Assembly (NCBI RefSeq): GCF_008000935.1
Contig: NZ_CP042831.1
Coordinates: 3,348,001-3,412,000 of the forward strand
Length of the DNA: 64,000 bases
Origin: Flavobacterium alkalisoli
Lineage (GTDB): Bacteria > Bacteroidota > Bacteroidia > Flavobacteriales > Flavobacteriaceae
Direction: 5' to 3'
Position 1 is the first letter of the stretch. The number at the start of each line of letters is the position of its first letter. The notes under the pieces are model-generated. The model was given only the letters and a program-made list of their open reading frames with translations. It made no database searches and was not told where the DNA came from. Position numbers and translations under genes: made by a program. This document shows, in pieces, positions 18,117 to 27,294 of the stretch.

Positions 18117-20603
18117 ATGATATCCAAATATTTAAAATCAATACAATTATTTGCCGTAACAAGCTTACTTATGCTTGCTTCATGCGGAGATAAAAAGACT
18201 GATTTCAGTAATCGTGAAATAAGCTTTAACGAAAACTGGCAGTTTTACCTTAGCAATGACGGTAACGACACCATTGCGGCCAACACACAATGGAAAAACA
18301 TTAATGTACCTCATGACTGGAGTATAGAACTTCCTTTTGACGAGAACAGTCCTGCCGGTATAGGCGGAGGTGCACTGAACGGTGGTTTGGGATGGTACAA
18401 AAAAATATTTAAAACAGCTGAAAAAGACAGTACAAAAGTTATCTCTATTGTTTTTGACGGAGTTTATATGAACAGTGATGTTTGGGTAAACGGACATCAT
18501 TTAGGCAACCACCCTAACGGATATATAGGATTTGAATATAACCTTACCCCCTACCTTAACTATGGTGAAAAGGAAAACGAGATTCTGGTAAAGGTAAACA
18601 ATGCAAAACAGCCTAACTCCCGCTGGTATTCCGGATCGGGTATATACAGGAATGTATGGCTAAAAACTACTGATAAGGCAAGCGTTACCCAATGGGGAAC
18701 CTACATTACTACCCCTACCGTATCAGACAATGAAGCGATAATAAATATAGAAACCACTATAAAAAACGAATATCCTGAAGCCAAAGAGTTTACTGTAATA
18801 ACTACCATTTTTAAAGAGAACAACAGAATCGCATCTATCTCTAAAAAAATTAATATAGCCGCAAAGGGAAAAGAAACCATCATAGGTGAGGCTTATATAA
18901 CCTCCCCTGTTTTATGGTCAATTAAAAAACCGGAAATGTATACGGCTGTAACACAAGTTTCTTTAAACAATACTATAGTAGACGAATACAAAACACCTTT
19001 TGGTATAAGGACATTTGCTTTTGATTTAGAAAAAGGATTTCTGCTTAACGGCAAGCAGGTAAAAATTAAAGGTGTATGCCTGCACCACGATTTGGGTCCG
19101 CTAGGTTCGGCAATCAACACAAGAGCTATAGAGCGTCAGTTAGAAATAATGAAAGAAATGGGTGTAAACGGCATACGTACTTCACACAACCCTCCTGCTC
19201 CTGAACTGTTAGACCTTTGTGACAAAATGGGCTTTATAGTAATGGATGAGGCTTATGATATGTGGGCGCAATCTAAAACTCCGTACGATTACAGTAATTA
19301 CTGGGACAAGTGGCACGTAAAAGATTTAGAAGACCAGATACTGAGGGACCGCAATCACCCAAGTGTGTTTATGTGGAGCATAGGTAACGAAATACCGGAA
19401 CAATGGAATGAGAAAGGTGCTGAAATAGCCCGAGAACTGTCTGCAATTGTAAAAAGAATGGATGCTACACGTCCGGTTACGGCTGCTATGAATCCGCCAA
19501 TAATTGTAAACAGTAACGAGGTAAGCATACAGTTTCAAAATACTGCCGATACGCCAAATGCTTTGGCAGCATCGGGAGCTCTGGATATCATAGGTTATAA
19601 TTATGCACATCAAACCTACGAGAAGCATCCTGTAAACTTCCCTAAAGTTCCTTTTATAGCTACCGAGACTACTTCGGCACTGGCAACAAGAGGTTATTAT
19701 GATACCAAGTCAGACACCGTTAAAATGTGGCCTAAGCGTTGGGACATTCCTTTCTATGAGGGCAATCCGGGAAATACGGTATCTGCTTACGATCAGGTTC
19801 AGGCACCTTGGGGCTCAACCCACGAGGCTACCTGGAAAATAATCAAAAAACACGATTACCTGTCGGGTATGTACATCTGGACAGGCTTTGACTATATAGG
19901 CGAACCTACCCCTTACCAGTGGCCATCTATCAGCTCTTACTTTGGTATAGTAGATCTTGCAGGCTTTCCTAAAGACGTTTACTACATGTACCAAAGTGAA
20001 TGGACCGATAAAACGGTACTGCACATACTACCACACTGGAACTGGAAAGAGGGACAAACGATAGATGTTTGGGCTTACTATAACAACGCCGATGAAGTGG
20101 AACTTTACCTAAACGGGAAATCGTTAGGGAAACGCAGCAAACAAAATGATGACCTGCATGTAATGTGGCGTGTTCCATTTCAGGCAGGTACTATAAAGGC
20201 CGTGTCCCGAAAAGACGGTAAAACAGTATTGGAAAAAGAAGTAAAAACAGCAGATAAGCCTGCTGCCCTACAGCTTACTGCTGACAGGAAAGACATTAAG
20301 GCCGATGGTAATGACCTTTCGTTTATTACTGTTGATATTACTGATAACAAAGGCACATTTGCCGCCACTGCCAACAATGAAATTCATTTTAGCATAGAAG
20401 GTAACGGAAAGATTGTTGGCGTTTGCAGCGGAGATCCTGTAAGCCATGAGTCATACAAAGGCAGCAGTCATACCGCCCTAAACGGAAAATGCCTGGTTAT
20501 TGTTCAGGCAGGAAAACAAGCCGGAACCATAAAGCTTACCGCCTCGGCAGACGGACTGCAAAAAGCAATCATTGAGATTAAAACATCGAGTGAAAAAGAA
20601 TAA
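18117..20603 (+). CDS. GH2 lipoprotein with DUF4982, probable beta-galactosidase
   Basis: The protein has 828 residues with an SPII signal (LASCGDK, Cys23). The GH2 sugar-binding sandwich comes first (about 35-185, WYRRIF-like GLGWYKKIFK and VWVNGHHLG), then an Ig-like domain, then the TIM barrel. The acid/base is E425 in WSIGNE and the nucleophile E517 in ATETTS. A DUF4982 domain (about 615-690) and a big Ig-like domain follow. DUF4982 GH2 enzymes are mostly beta-galactosidases. In this cluster it would remove beta-1,2-galactose from xyloglucan side chains, which is an inference. Confidence 0.88.
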   Translation: MISKYLKSIQLFAVTSLLMLASCGDKKTDFSNREISFNENWQFYLSNDGNDTIAANTQWKNINVPHDWSIELPFDENSPAGIGGGALNGGLGWYKKIFKTAEKDSTKVISIVFDGVYMNSDVWVNGHHLGNHPNGYIGFEYNLTPYLNYGEKENEILVKVNNAKQPNSRWYSGSGIYRNVWLKTTDKASVTQWGTYITTPTVSDNEAIINIETTIKNEYPEAKEFTVITTIFKENNRIASISKKINIAAKGKETIIGEAYITSPVLWSIKKPEMYTAVTQVSLNNTIVDEYKTPFGIRTFAFDLEKGFLLNGKQVKIKGVCLHHDLGPLGSAINTRAIERQLEIMKEMGVNGIRTSHNPPAPELLDLCDKMGFIVMDEAYDMWAQSKTPYDYSNYWDKWHVKDLEDQILRDRNHPSVFMWSIGNEIPEQWNEKGAEIARELSAIVKRMDATRPVTAAMNPPIIVNSNEVSIQFQNTADTPNALAASGALDIIGYNYAHQTYEKHPVNFPKVPFIATETTSALATRGYYDTKSDTVKMWPKRWDIPFYEGNPGNTVSAYDQVQAPWGSTHEATWKIIKKHDYLSGMYIWTGFDYIGEPTPYQWPSISSYFGIVDLAGFPKDVYYMYQSEWTDKTVLHILPHWNWKEGQTIDVWAYYNNADEVELYLNGKSLGKRSKQNDDLHVMWRVPFQAGTIKAVSRKDGKTVLEKEVKTADKPAALQLTADRKDIKADGNDLSFITVDITDNKGTFAATANNEIHFSIEGNGKIVGVCSGDPVSHESYKGSSHTALNGKCLVIVQAGKQAGTIKLTASADGLQKAIIEIKTSSEKE

Positions 20604-20612
20604 TTATAACTA

Positions 20613-23009
20613 ATGAAAAACAAAGTATTACAACTATCCTTAAGCCTGTTACTGGCATCAGCTTCCATACAGGGTGTTAGTGCGCAAATACAAAATGCGG
20701 CTGTACTTAACGCTCCTGTAGATGTAAGCACCGACTTTGAGAATTATGCCAATACCTTTTACTTTGCCGACGAACTGGTATCGTTTGACCCTAAAACAGG
20801 AAAAGGTACTGTAAAATATACACGCTATAACTATAAAACACGTCAGGCATTTAACAACATGATGATGAAGCCTGATACTGTGGCAGCAAATGAATTCCCT
20901 GCTACCGAATATGAGGCTGCTCCTGTGCTTCCTTTTAGTATAGAGTTTGTTTCAGAGCGTGCGGTAAGATTAAAAACCGCTTCCGGGCCACAATTCAATC
21001 AGCCTAAGGAATCGCTTATGCTCGTAGACGGTATAGCACCTAATCATCCTGAAGGGTGGAAATACAGCAAAACAACTACAGGTCATAAATACACAAGCAA
21101 ATATGGTAGTGTAGAGATACAAACCAATCCGTGGCACGTAAAAATTTATGATGCAAAAGGTAAACTGCTTACCTCAACACTTCATAATTCAGATCTTCAA
21201 AATACTTATACCCCTGTTCTTCCTTACTCTTATGTTCGAAGAAACAGCGATTATTCCCGTAGTGTAGCTCCGGTATTCAGCCTTGAGCCGGACGAGAAGA
21301 TATTTGGTTGTGGTGAATCGTTCACACAATTCAACAAACGCGGGCAAAAAGTGGTTTTATGGACAGACGATGCAAACGGTGTTCAGAATGAAACTATGTA
21401 CAAACCTATTCCGTTTTACATGAGTAGCCGTGGATATGGTGTTTTTATGCACACCTCTACCCCTATTACGGTTGACTTTGGTAAATACTTTGACGGAGCC
21501 AACAAAATGATGATAGGTGATGATGTGGCCGACCTTTTCATTTTTATTGGTGAGCCTAAAGATATTCTTGATGAGTATACAGATCTTACAGGTAAAGCTT
21601 CTATGCCACCGCTATGGTCGTTTGGTTTCTGGATGAGCCGTATTACCTATTTCTCAGAAAAAGAAGGACGTCAGATAGCTAAAGATCTTCGCAAGAACAA
21701 AATACCAAGTGATGTTATCCATTTTGATACGGGATGGTTTGATGTAGACTGGAGAAACAATTATGAGTTTGCCTCAGAGCGTTTTGACGACCCGGCCAAA
21801 ATGATGTCAGACATGAAAAAAGACGGCTTTAATGTATGCCTTTGGCAGCTGCCGTATTTTACGCCAAGAAACACCCTGTTCAACGAAATAGTAGATAACG
21901 GTTTAGCCGTTAAAGACAGAAAAGGCAATCTTCCTTATGAGGATGCTGTATTGGACTTCTCTAACCCGGAAACTGTAAAATGGTATCAGGCAAAGCTAAA
22001 ACACCTTATGGATCAGGGAGTGGCAGTATTTAAGGTAGACTTTGGTGAAGCTGCCCCAGCCGAAGGTATTTACCACTCAGGCCGTACAGGCTTCTATGAG
22101 CATAACCTGTACCCTTTACGTTACAACAAAGCTGTAGCCGAGTTAACCCAAAGAGAAAAAGGATATACCCTTATATGGGCAAGAAGTACATGGGCAGGTA
22201 GCCAGCGTTACCCGCTACATTGGGGCGGTGATGCCGCTACAACAAACGGAGCTATGTCGGCTACATTACGTGGCGGACTTTCATTAGGGCTTTGCGGATT
22301 CAGTTTCTGGAGTCATGATGTGGGAGGTTTCGTTACCAAATCACCCGAAGATCTTTATAAAAGATGGACTCCGTTCGGTATGCTTACATCACACGTAAGA
22401 AGCCACGGTGAACCGCCTACAGAGCCTTGGTTATACAGTGAAGACTTCCTAAACTCATTCAGAAAAGCTGATAACATGCGCTATGAGCTGATGCCATACA
22501 TCTATGCACAGGCTAAGGAAAGTTCAGAAAAAGGACTACCAATGATGCGTGCCCTGTTTGTAGAATATCCGCAGGACGCCGGATCATGGCTTATTGACAA
22601 CGAGTATCTTTTCGGATCGGATATGCTTGTTGCTCCATTATTTGAGGAAGTAACAGAAAGAGATGTATACCTTCCGCCGGGACAATGGATAGATTATCAA
22701 ACCAAAAAAATATATGAGGGCGGATGGCACAGGATTGCTGCCGGAGAGCTGCCTATTATAGTATTGGTTAAAAACGGTACAGCTATCCCTCATATAAAAC
22801 TGGCTCAGTCTACAAAAGATATGGACTGGAGCAAAATTACCCTGAAAGTTTATGCTGCCGAAGGAACCACTACCGCAAATGCAAAAGTGTACCTTCCGGA
22901 AGGAGAAGCATTACAAAATATCACCCTTACTAAAAAAGGAAGCGGCTTTGAAGTGAACAGTAATCCGTTAAACGGGAAAACTGCTTTTAAAGCCGAGTGG
23001 ATAAAGTAA
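20613..23009 (+). CDS. GH31 alpha-xylosidase (YicI-like)
   Basis: The protein has 798 residues with a Sec signal peptide ending near GVSAQ and no lipobox, so it is periplasmic. It resembles E. coli YicI: nucleophile D476 in FKVDFGE and acid D540 in HWGGD, followed by GGLSLGLCGFSFWSHDVGGF, as in YicI. The Phe/Trp-rich FGFWMSR near 338 is also a YicI-type mark, against an ordinary alpha-glucosidase. The expected reaction is removal of non-reducing alpha-1,6-xylose from xyloglucan oligosaccharides. The product feeds the xylE-xylB-xylA genes at the start of the operon. Confidence 0.9.
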   Translation: MKNKVLQLSLSLLLASASIQGVSAQIQNAAVLNAPVDVSTDFENYANTFYFADELVSFDPKTGKGTVKYTRYNYKTRQAFNNMMMKPDTVAANEFPATEYEAAPVLPFSIEFVSERAVRLKTASGPQFNQPKESLMLVDGIAPNHPEGWKYSKTTTGHKYTSKYGSVEIQTNPWHVKIYDAKGKLLTSTLHNSDLQNTYTPVLPYSYVRRNSDYSRSVAPVFSLEPDEKIFGCGESFTQFNKRGQKVVLWTDDANGVQNETMYKPIPFYMSSRGYGVFMHTSTPITVDFGKYFDGANKMMIGDDVADLFIFIGEPKDILDEYTDLTGKASMPPLWSFGFWMSRITYFSEKEGRQIAKDLRKNKIPSDVIHFDTGWFDVDWRNNYEFASERFDDPAKMMSDMKKDGFNVCLWQLPYFTPRNTLFNEIVDNGLAVKDRKGNLPYEDAVLDFSNPETVKWYQAKLKHLMDQGVAVFKVDFGEAAPAEGIYHSGRTGFYEHNLYPLRYNKAVAELTQREKGYTLIWARSTWAGSQRYPLHWGGDAATTNGAMSATLRGGLSLGLCGFSFWSHDVGGFVTKSPEDLYKRWTPFGMLTSHVRSHGEPPTEPWLYSEDFLNSFRKADNMRYELMPYIYAQAKESSEKGLPMMRALFVEYPQDAGSWLIDNEYLFGSDMLVAPLFEEVTERDVYLPPGQWIDYQTKKIYEGGWHRIAAGELPIIVLVKNGTAIPHIKLAQSTKDMDWSKITLKVYAAEGTTTANAKVYLPEGEALQNITLTKKGSGFEVNSNPLNGKTAFKAEWIK

Positions 23010-23041
23010 ATTAAGTTGTTTTGGGTTAGTTATTACTCATC

Positions 23042-23082
23042 CCGGGGACAGTTTTTAGACTTCCTGTCCCCGGTTTTATTAA
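23042..23082 (+). terminator. Second intra-PUL terminator
   Basis: CCGGGGACAG (23042-23051) and CTGTCCCCGG (23064-23073) form a perfect GC-rich 10-bp stem with a 12-base loop, followed by TTTTATTAATTTT. It lies in the only sizeable gap (103 bases) among the glycosidase genes and splits the PUL into two transcription segments unless it is read through. Confidence 0.92.
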
Positions 23083-23112
23083 TTTTAAGCACATCTATTT
23101 TATATAATTATC

Positions 23113-25110
23113 ATGACCTCAAGAAAACTATTAGTACCTGCCCTACTAGCCCTGCTTATAGCCGGCTGTTCAGAAACTAAAAATACAACGCACGAACTTG
23201 CATCGCCAAATGGTGATAACAAGATTACCTTCTCTTTAGACGGTTCGGTACCTACCTACACCGTTAACCATGAGAGCAAGGAAATCATTACCCCATCTGC
23301 TCTTGGATTTATCCTTAAAAATGAAGACCTGAGCAAAGATTTTGAATTGGTAGACGTACAAACCTCAACACACGACGATACGTGGGAACAGGTTTGGGGC
23401 GAAAAGAAAAATATAAGAAACCACTATAACGAAATGGTGGTTAAGCTTCAAAGCAAAGAAAAACACAATTTAGAAATACAGTTCCGTGCTTTTGATGACG
23501 GTGTGGCTTTTCGCTATGTATTCCCTAAACAAAATATAAAAGACAGCATCTTTATTATGGACGAGGTTACGGCCTTTAACCTTAAGGAAGACGGTAAAGC
23601 ATGGTGGATACCTGCCTATCAGGAAAACCGCTATGAGTATTTGTATGAGGCTTCTCCGGTAAGTACTCTGGATGTGGTACATACGCCATTAACAATAGAA
23701 AATAAAGACGGAGTGGTAGTAAGCTTCCACGAAGCTAACCTGGTAGATTTTGCCAGTATGGTACTAAGGCATACTGATGGTTCTAACCTTAAATCGGAAC
23801 TGGTGCCTTGGTCAGACGGTATAAAAGTTCGCACAATCGAAACATTTACTTCTCCGTGGAGAACCATACAGATAGGTGAAAAACCGGCTGACCTTATCAC
23901 TTCTTACATGATATTAAACCTTAATGAACCTAATGCGTTAACCGATACATCATACATAGAGCCTTTTAAATATACAGGTATATGGTGGGGTATGCACATA
24001 GGTAAATACACTTTTTGGGAAAGTGAAACTCAGGGAGCAACTACAGCACACGCAAAGGAATATATAGACTTTAATGCAAAAGAAGGTATTAACTACCTGC
24101 TTATTGAAGGATGGAACAAAGGCTGGACTCCGGCTTGGTATGAAAACAGGATGCACATGTTCAGCTTTACTGAAAATGCCGATAATTTCGATCTTGAAAA
24201 AGTGGTTGAGTACGGTAAAAGCAAAGGTGTAAACATAATCGGTTATCACGAAACAGGCTCAAATCTTATTAACTATCTTAAGGAAATTGACGAAGGATTT
24301 GCGCTTTACAAACGTTTAGGCATACACAATGTAAAAATAGGACAGGTAGGTTCTAAACTAAATATGAAAGAATGGCACCACGGGCAGTTTGGTGTAAACT
24401 ACTACCGTTATGTTCTTAAAAAAGCGGCTGAGTATGGTTTAGCCGTTAACTTCCACGAGCCTATAAAAGATACAGGAGAAAGACGTACTTATCCTAACAT
24501 GATGGCTCGCGAAGGCTCTCGAGGTATGGAATATAATGCATGGAGCGAGGGTAACCCGCCAAGCCATGAAACTATCCTGCCGTTTACACGATTACTTTCA
24601 GGACCTATGGACTTCACTCCGGGTATACTTGATGTGGAAGTAAAACAGGGATATCCCGGTAAAAGAGTACATACAACAGCTGCAAAACAGCTTGCCCTAT
24701 ATGTTACCATCTACTCTCCTATCGAAATGCTTGCCGACCTTCCTGAAAACTACGAAGGTAACCCTGCATTCCAATTCCTTAAGGATGTACCTACAGATTG
24801 GGATGATACAAAAGTACTTAACGGGGAAATTGGCGAATACATCACTACTGCACGTAAGGACATTAAGAGTGCCGACTGGTATTTAGGAAGTATTACTAAC
24901 GAGAAAGCCCGTGACCTTGAGGTAAACCTAGACTTCCTTGATGCAGATGCTCAATATGAAGCTCAGATTTATGCTGATGCCGAAGGAACTGACGAGACTC
25001 ACAACCCTGATAAGGTAAGCATTACAAAACAAAACGTTACAGCAAAAGATAAACTAACCCTTAAACTTGGTGCATCGGGTGGTGCAGCTATAAGGTTTAA
25101 AAAACTGTAA
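23113..25110 (+). CDS. GH97 lipoprotein, inverting alpha-glucosidase subtype (SusB-like)
   Basis: The protein has 665 residues with an SPII signal (LIAGCSE, Cys19). It aligns along its length with Bacteroides SusB. The three glutamates used by inverting GH97 enzymes are all present: E380 (YHET), E449 (FHEP) and E473 (RGMEY), with the same spacing of 69 and 24 residues as SusB E439/E508/E532. Retaining GH97 alpha-galactosidases instead carry an Asp nucleophile. The sequence therefore points to alpha-glucosidase activity, which is not obviously needed for xyloglucan. It starts the second part of the enzyme run after a terminator. Confidence 0.9.
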   Translation: MTSRKLLVPALLALLIAGCSETKNTTHELASPNGDNKITFSLDGSVPTYTVNHESKEIITPSALGFILKNEDLSKDFELVDVQTSTHDDTWEQVWGEKKNIRNHYNEMVVKLQSKEKHNLEIQFRAFDDGVAFRYVFPKQNIKDSIFIMDEVTAFNLKEDGKAWWIPAYQENRYEYLYEASPVSTLDVVHTPLTIENKDGVVVSFHEANLVDFASMVLRHTDGSNLKSELVPWSDGIKVRTIETFTSPWRTIQIGEKPADLITSYMILNLNEPNALTDTSYIEPFKYTGIWWGMHIGKYTFWESETQGATTAHAKEYIDFNAKEGINYLLIEGWNKGWTPAWYENRMHMFSFTENADNFDLEKVVEYGKSKGVNIIGYHETGSNLINYLKEIDEGFALYKRLGIHNVKIGQVGSKLNMKEWHHGQFGVNYYRYVLKKAAEYGLAVNFHEPIKDTGERRTYPNMMAREGSRGMEYNAWSEGNPPSHETILPFTRLLSGPMDFTPGILDVEVKQGYPGKRVHTTAAKQLALYVTIYSPIEMLADLPENYEGNPAFQFLKDVPTDWDDTKVLNGEIGEYITTARKDIKSADWYLGSITNEKARDLEVNLDFLDADAQYEAQIYADAEGTDETHNPDKVSITKQNVTAKDKLTLKLGASGGAAIRFKKL

Positions 25111-25113
25111 GTA

Positions 25114-27282
25114 ATGAATAAGTATTGTTTATACTTTTTATTATTAATAACAACACCATTAGCCGCACAGCAAAAAGGCTATCAGTACCCTTTTCAAAAT
25201 CCGGGTCTGGATACCGAGAAGCGTATTGATAACCTGCTGTCGCTAATGACACTGGATGAAAAGGTAAAAGCTTTAGGCACCAATCCTTCAATACCCCGAC
25301 TTGGAGTTAAAGGTACGGGGCATGTGGAAGGCCTTCACGGACTTGCTTTGGGCGGGCCCGGCGAATGGGGCGGCAAAAACCATGAACCATTACCTACTAC
25401 CACATTTCCTCAGGCGTATGGTCTGGGAGAAACATGGGATACCGAACTGCTGCAAAAAGTTGCTGAGGTTGAGGGAATGGAAACCCGCTTTGCCTATCAG
25501 CACTATAACCGTGGCGGACTCGTAGTTCGAGCCCCTAATGCCGATTTGGCAAGAGACCCAAGATGGGGACGTACCGAAGAAAGCTACGGAGAAGATGCCT
25601 TTTTTAACGGAACCATGACCGTAGCCTTTGTAAAAGGTTTACAGGGAGATAATGAAAAATACTGGCAAACAGCTTCGCTAATGAAGCATTTTCTTGCCAA
25701 CAGTAACGAGGACGGCCGTACCTATACCTCATCTGATTTTGATGAAAGGTTATGGAGAGAGTATTACTCCGTTCCTTTCAGGATGGGTGTTATGGAAGGT
25801 GGTTCGCGTGCCTATATGGCTGCCTACAATAAGGTAAACGGTATTCCTGCAATGGTACACCCCATGCTTAAGGATATTACGGTTAAGGAATGGGGACAAA
25901 ACGGAATCATCTGTACTGATGGCGGTGCTTTCGGGTTATTGTTATCAGACCATAAATACTATGAAGATAAGTTTCTGGGAGCTGCCGCTACTATAAAAGC
26001 AGGTATCAACCAGTTTCTTGATGAATTTACCGAAGCCGTATATGGAGCAATTTCCAACGGTTATCTTACTGAAAAAGAAATAGACGAAGTATTGCGAGGC
26101 GATTATCGTGTTATGATAAAGCTGGGTATGCTGGATCCATCAGATAATAATCCCTATGCAAAAATAGGGCTTGATAAGGATGCTAAAGATCCGTGGTTAA
26201 GTGAGAGCCATAAAAAACTGGCACTGGAAACTACACGAAAATCAATCGTACTATTAAAGAATGATCCCGCCAAACAACTACTTCCTTTAAATAAAAGCAA
26301 TATTAAACGTATTGCCGTAGTCGGTCAGTATGCCGAAGATGTTTATCTGGACTGGTATAGCGGTACCCCGCCGTATAAAGTGAGTCCGTTACAGGGCATA
26401 AAAAATAAAGCGGGTGAAAATATTGAAGTAACTTTTGCTAAAAACAATGCCGATGGTAAAGCTGCTAAAACTGCAGCCGAGGCAGATGTGGTAATTGTAA
26501 TAGCAGGTAATCACCCTTATTGTGATGCCGGCTGGGCAGACTGCCCTGTACCAAGCAATGGTAAAGAAGCAGTAGACAGGCAGGCCTTAACTCTAGAGCA
26601 GGAAGACCTTATAAAGGTAGTATATCAAAGTAATCCTAATACTGTGGTAGTGCTTCAAAGCAGTTTCCCTTATGCCATTAACTGGACACAGGAAAACGTT
26701 CCGGCAATAGTACATATAACACACAACAGTCAGGAAATAGGAAATGCCCTTGCCGATGTGTTGTTTGGCGATTACAATCCGGCAGGAAGGCTTACCCAAA
26801 CATGGGTTAAGGATATTACCAATCTTCCTTCCCTTTTGGATTACAACATCCGTAACGGTCGTACCTATATGTACTTTAAGGGAGAGCCGTTGTATGCTTT
26901 TGGATACGGATTAAGCTATACTTCTTTTGCTTATAAAAACATAGAGACCAATAACGAGACTTTATCTAAAAACGGAGAACTTGATGTAAAAGTAACGGTT
27001 AGCAATACCGGAAAAAGAGATGGTGAAGAAGTGATTCAGCTTTATGTTAAGCATCTTAACTCTAAAGTGGAACGACCTATACAGGAACTAAAAGCCTTTA
27101 AAAGAGTAGCTATAAAAGCAGGTGAAACAAAAACGGTTTCCCTAACACTAAGGGCCAAAGACCTTGAATACTGGAATACGGCAAAACAACGCTTTGAACT
27201 GGAACCGGAGGACATTGAAATTTTAGCAGGTGGCTCATCAGATGCTACCGTACTGAAAAAACAGATTACGATTAAAAAATAA
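25114..27282 (+). CDS. GH3 family beta-glycosidase, beta-xylosidase/arabinosidase-like
   Basis: The protein has 722 residues with a Sec signal peptide (ending LAAQQ). It has the GH3 (alpha/beta)8 domain, the (alpha/beta)6 sandwich and a C-terminal fibronectin-III-like domain (GKRDGEEVIQLYV). The nucleophile is predicted as D269 in ICTDGGAF; the motif is TDGG in place of the common SDW of beta-glucosidases. VEGLHG (71-76) and FPQAYGLGETWD resemble the beta-xylosidase/arabinosidase-like branch. The substrate could be a beta-glucoside or beta-xyloside. It starts three bases after GH97. Confidence 0.87.
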   Translation: MNKYCLYFLLLITTPLAAQQKGYQYPFQNPGLDTEKRIDNLLSLMTLDEKVKALGTNPSIPRLGVKGTGHVEGLHGLALGGPGEWGGKNHEPLPTTTFPQAYGLGETWDTELLQKVAEVEGMETRFAYQHYNRGGLVVRAPNADLARDPRWGRTEESYGEDAFFNGTMTVAFVKGLQGDNEKYWQTASLMKHFLANSNEDGRTYTSSDFDERLWREYYSVPFRMGVMEGGSRAYMAAYNKVNGIPAMVHPMLKDITVKEWGQNGIICTDGGAFGLLLSDHKYYEDKFLGAAATIKAGINQFLDEFTEAVYGAISNGYLTEKEIDEVLRGDYRVMIKLGMLDPSDNNPYAKIGLDKDAKDPWLSESHKKLALETTRKSIVLLKNDPAKQLLPLNKSNIKRIAVVGQYAEDVYLDWYSGTPPYKVSPLQGIKNKAGENIEVTFAKNNADGKAAKTAAEADVVIVIAGNHPYCDAGWADCPVPSNGKEAVDRQALTLEQEDLIKVVYQSNPNTVVVLQSSFPYAINWTQENVPAIVHITHNSQEIGNALADVLFGDYNPAGRLTQTWVKDITNLPSLLDYNIRNGRTYMYFKGEPLYAFGYGLSYTSFAYKNIETNNETLSKNGELDVKVTVSNTGKRDGEEVIQLYVKHLNSKVERPIQELKAFKRVAIKAGETKTVSLTLRAKDLEYWNTAKQRFELEPEDIEILAGGSSDATVLKKQITIKK

Positions 27283-27294
27283 TATACCGCATAT

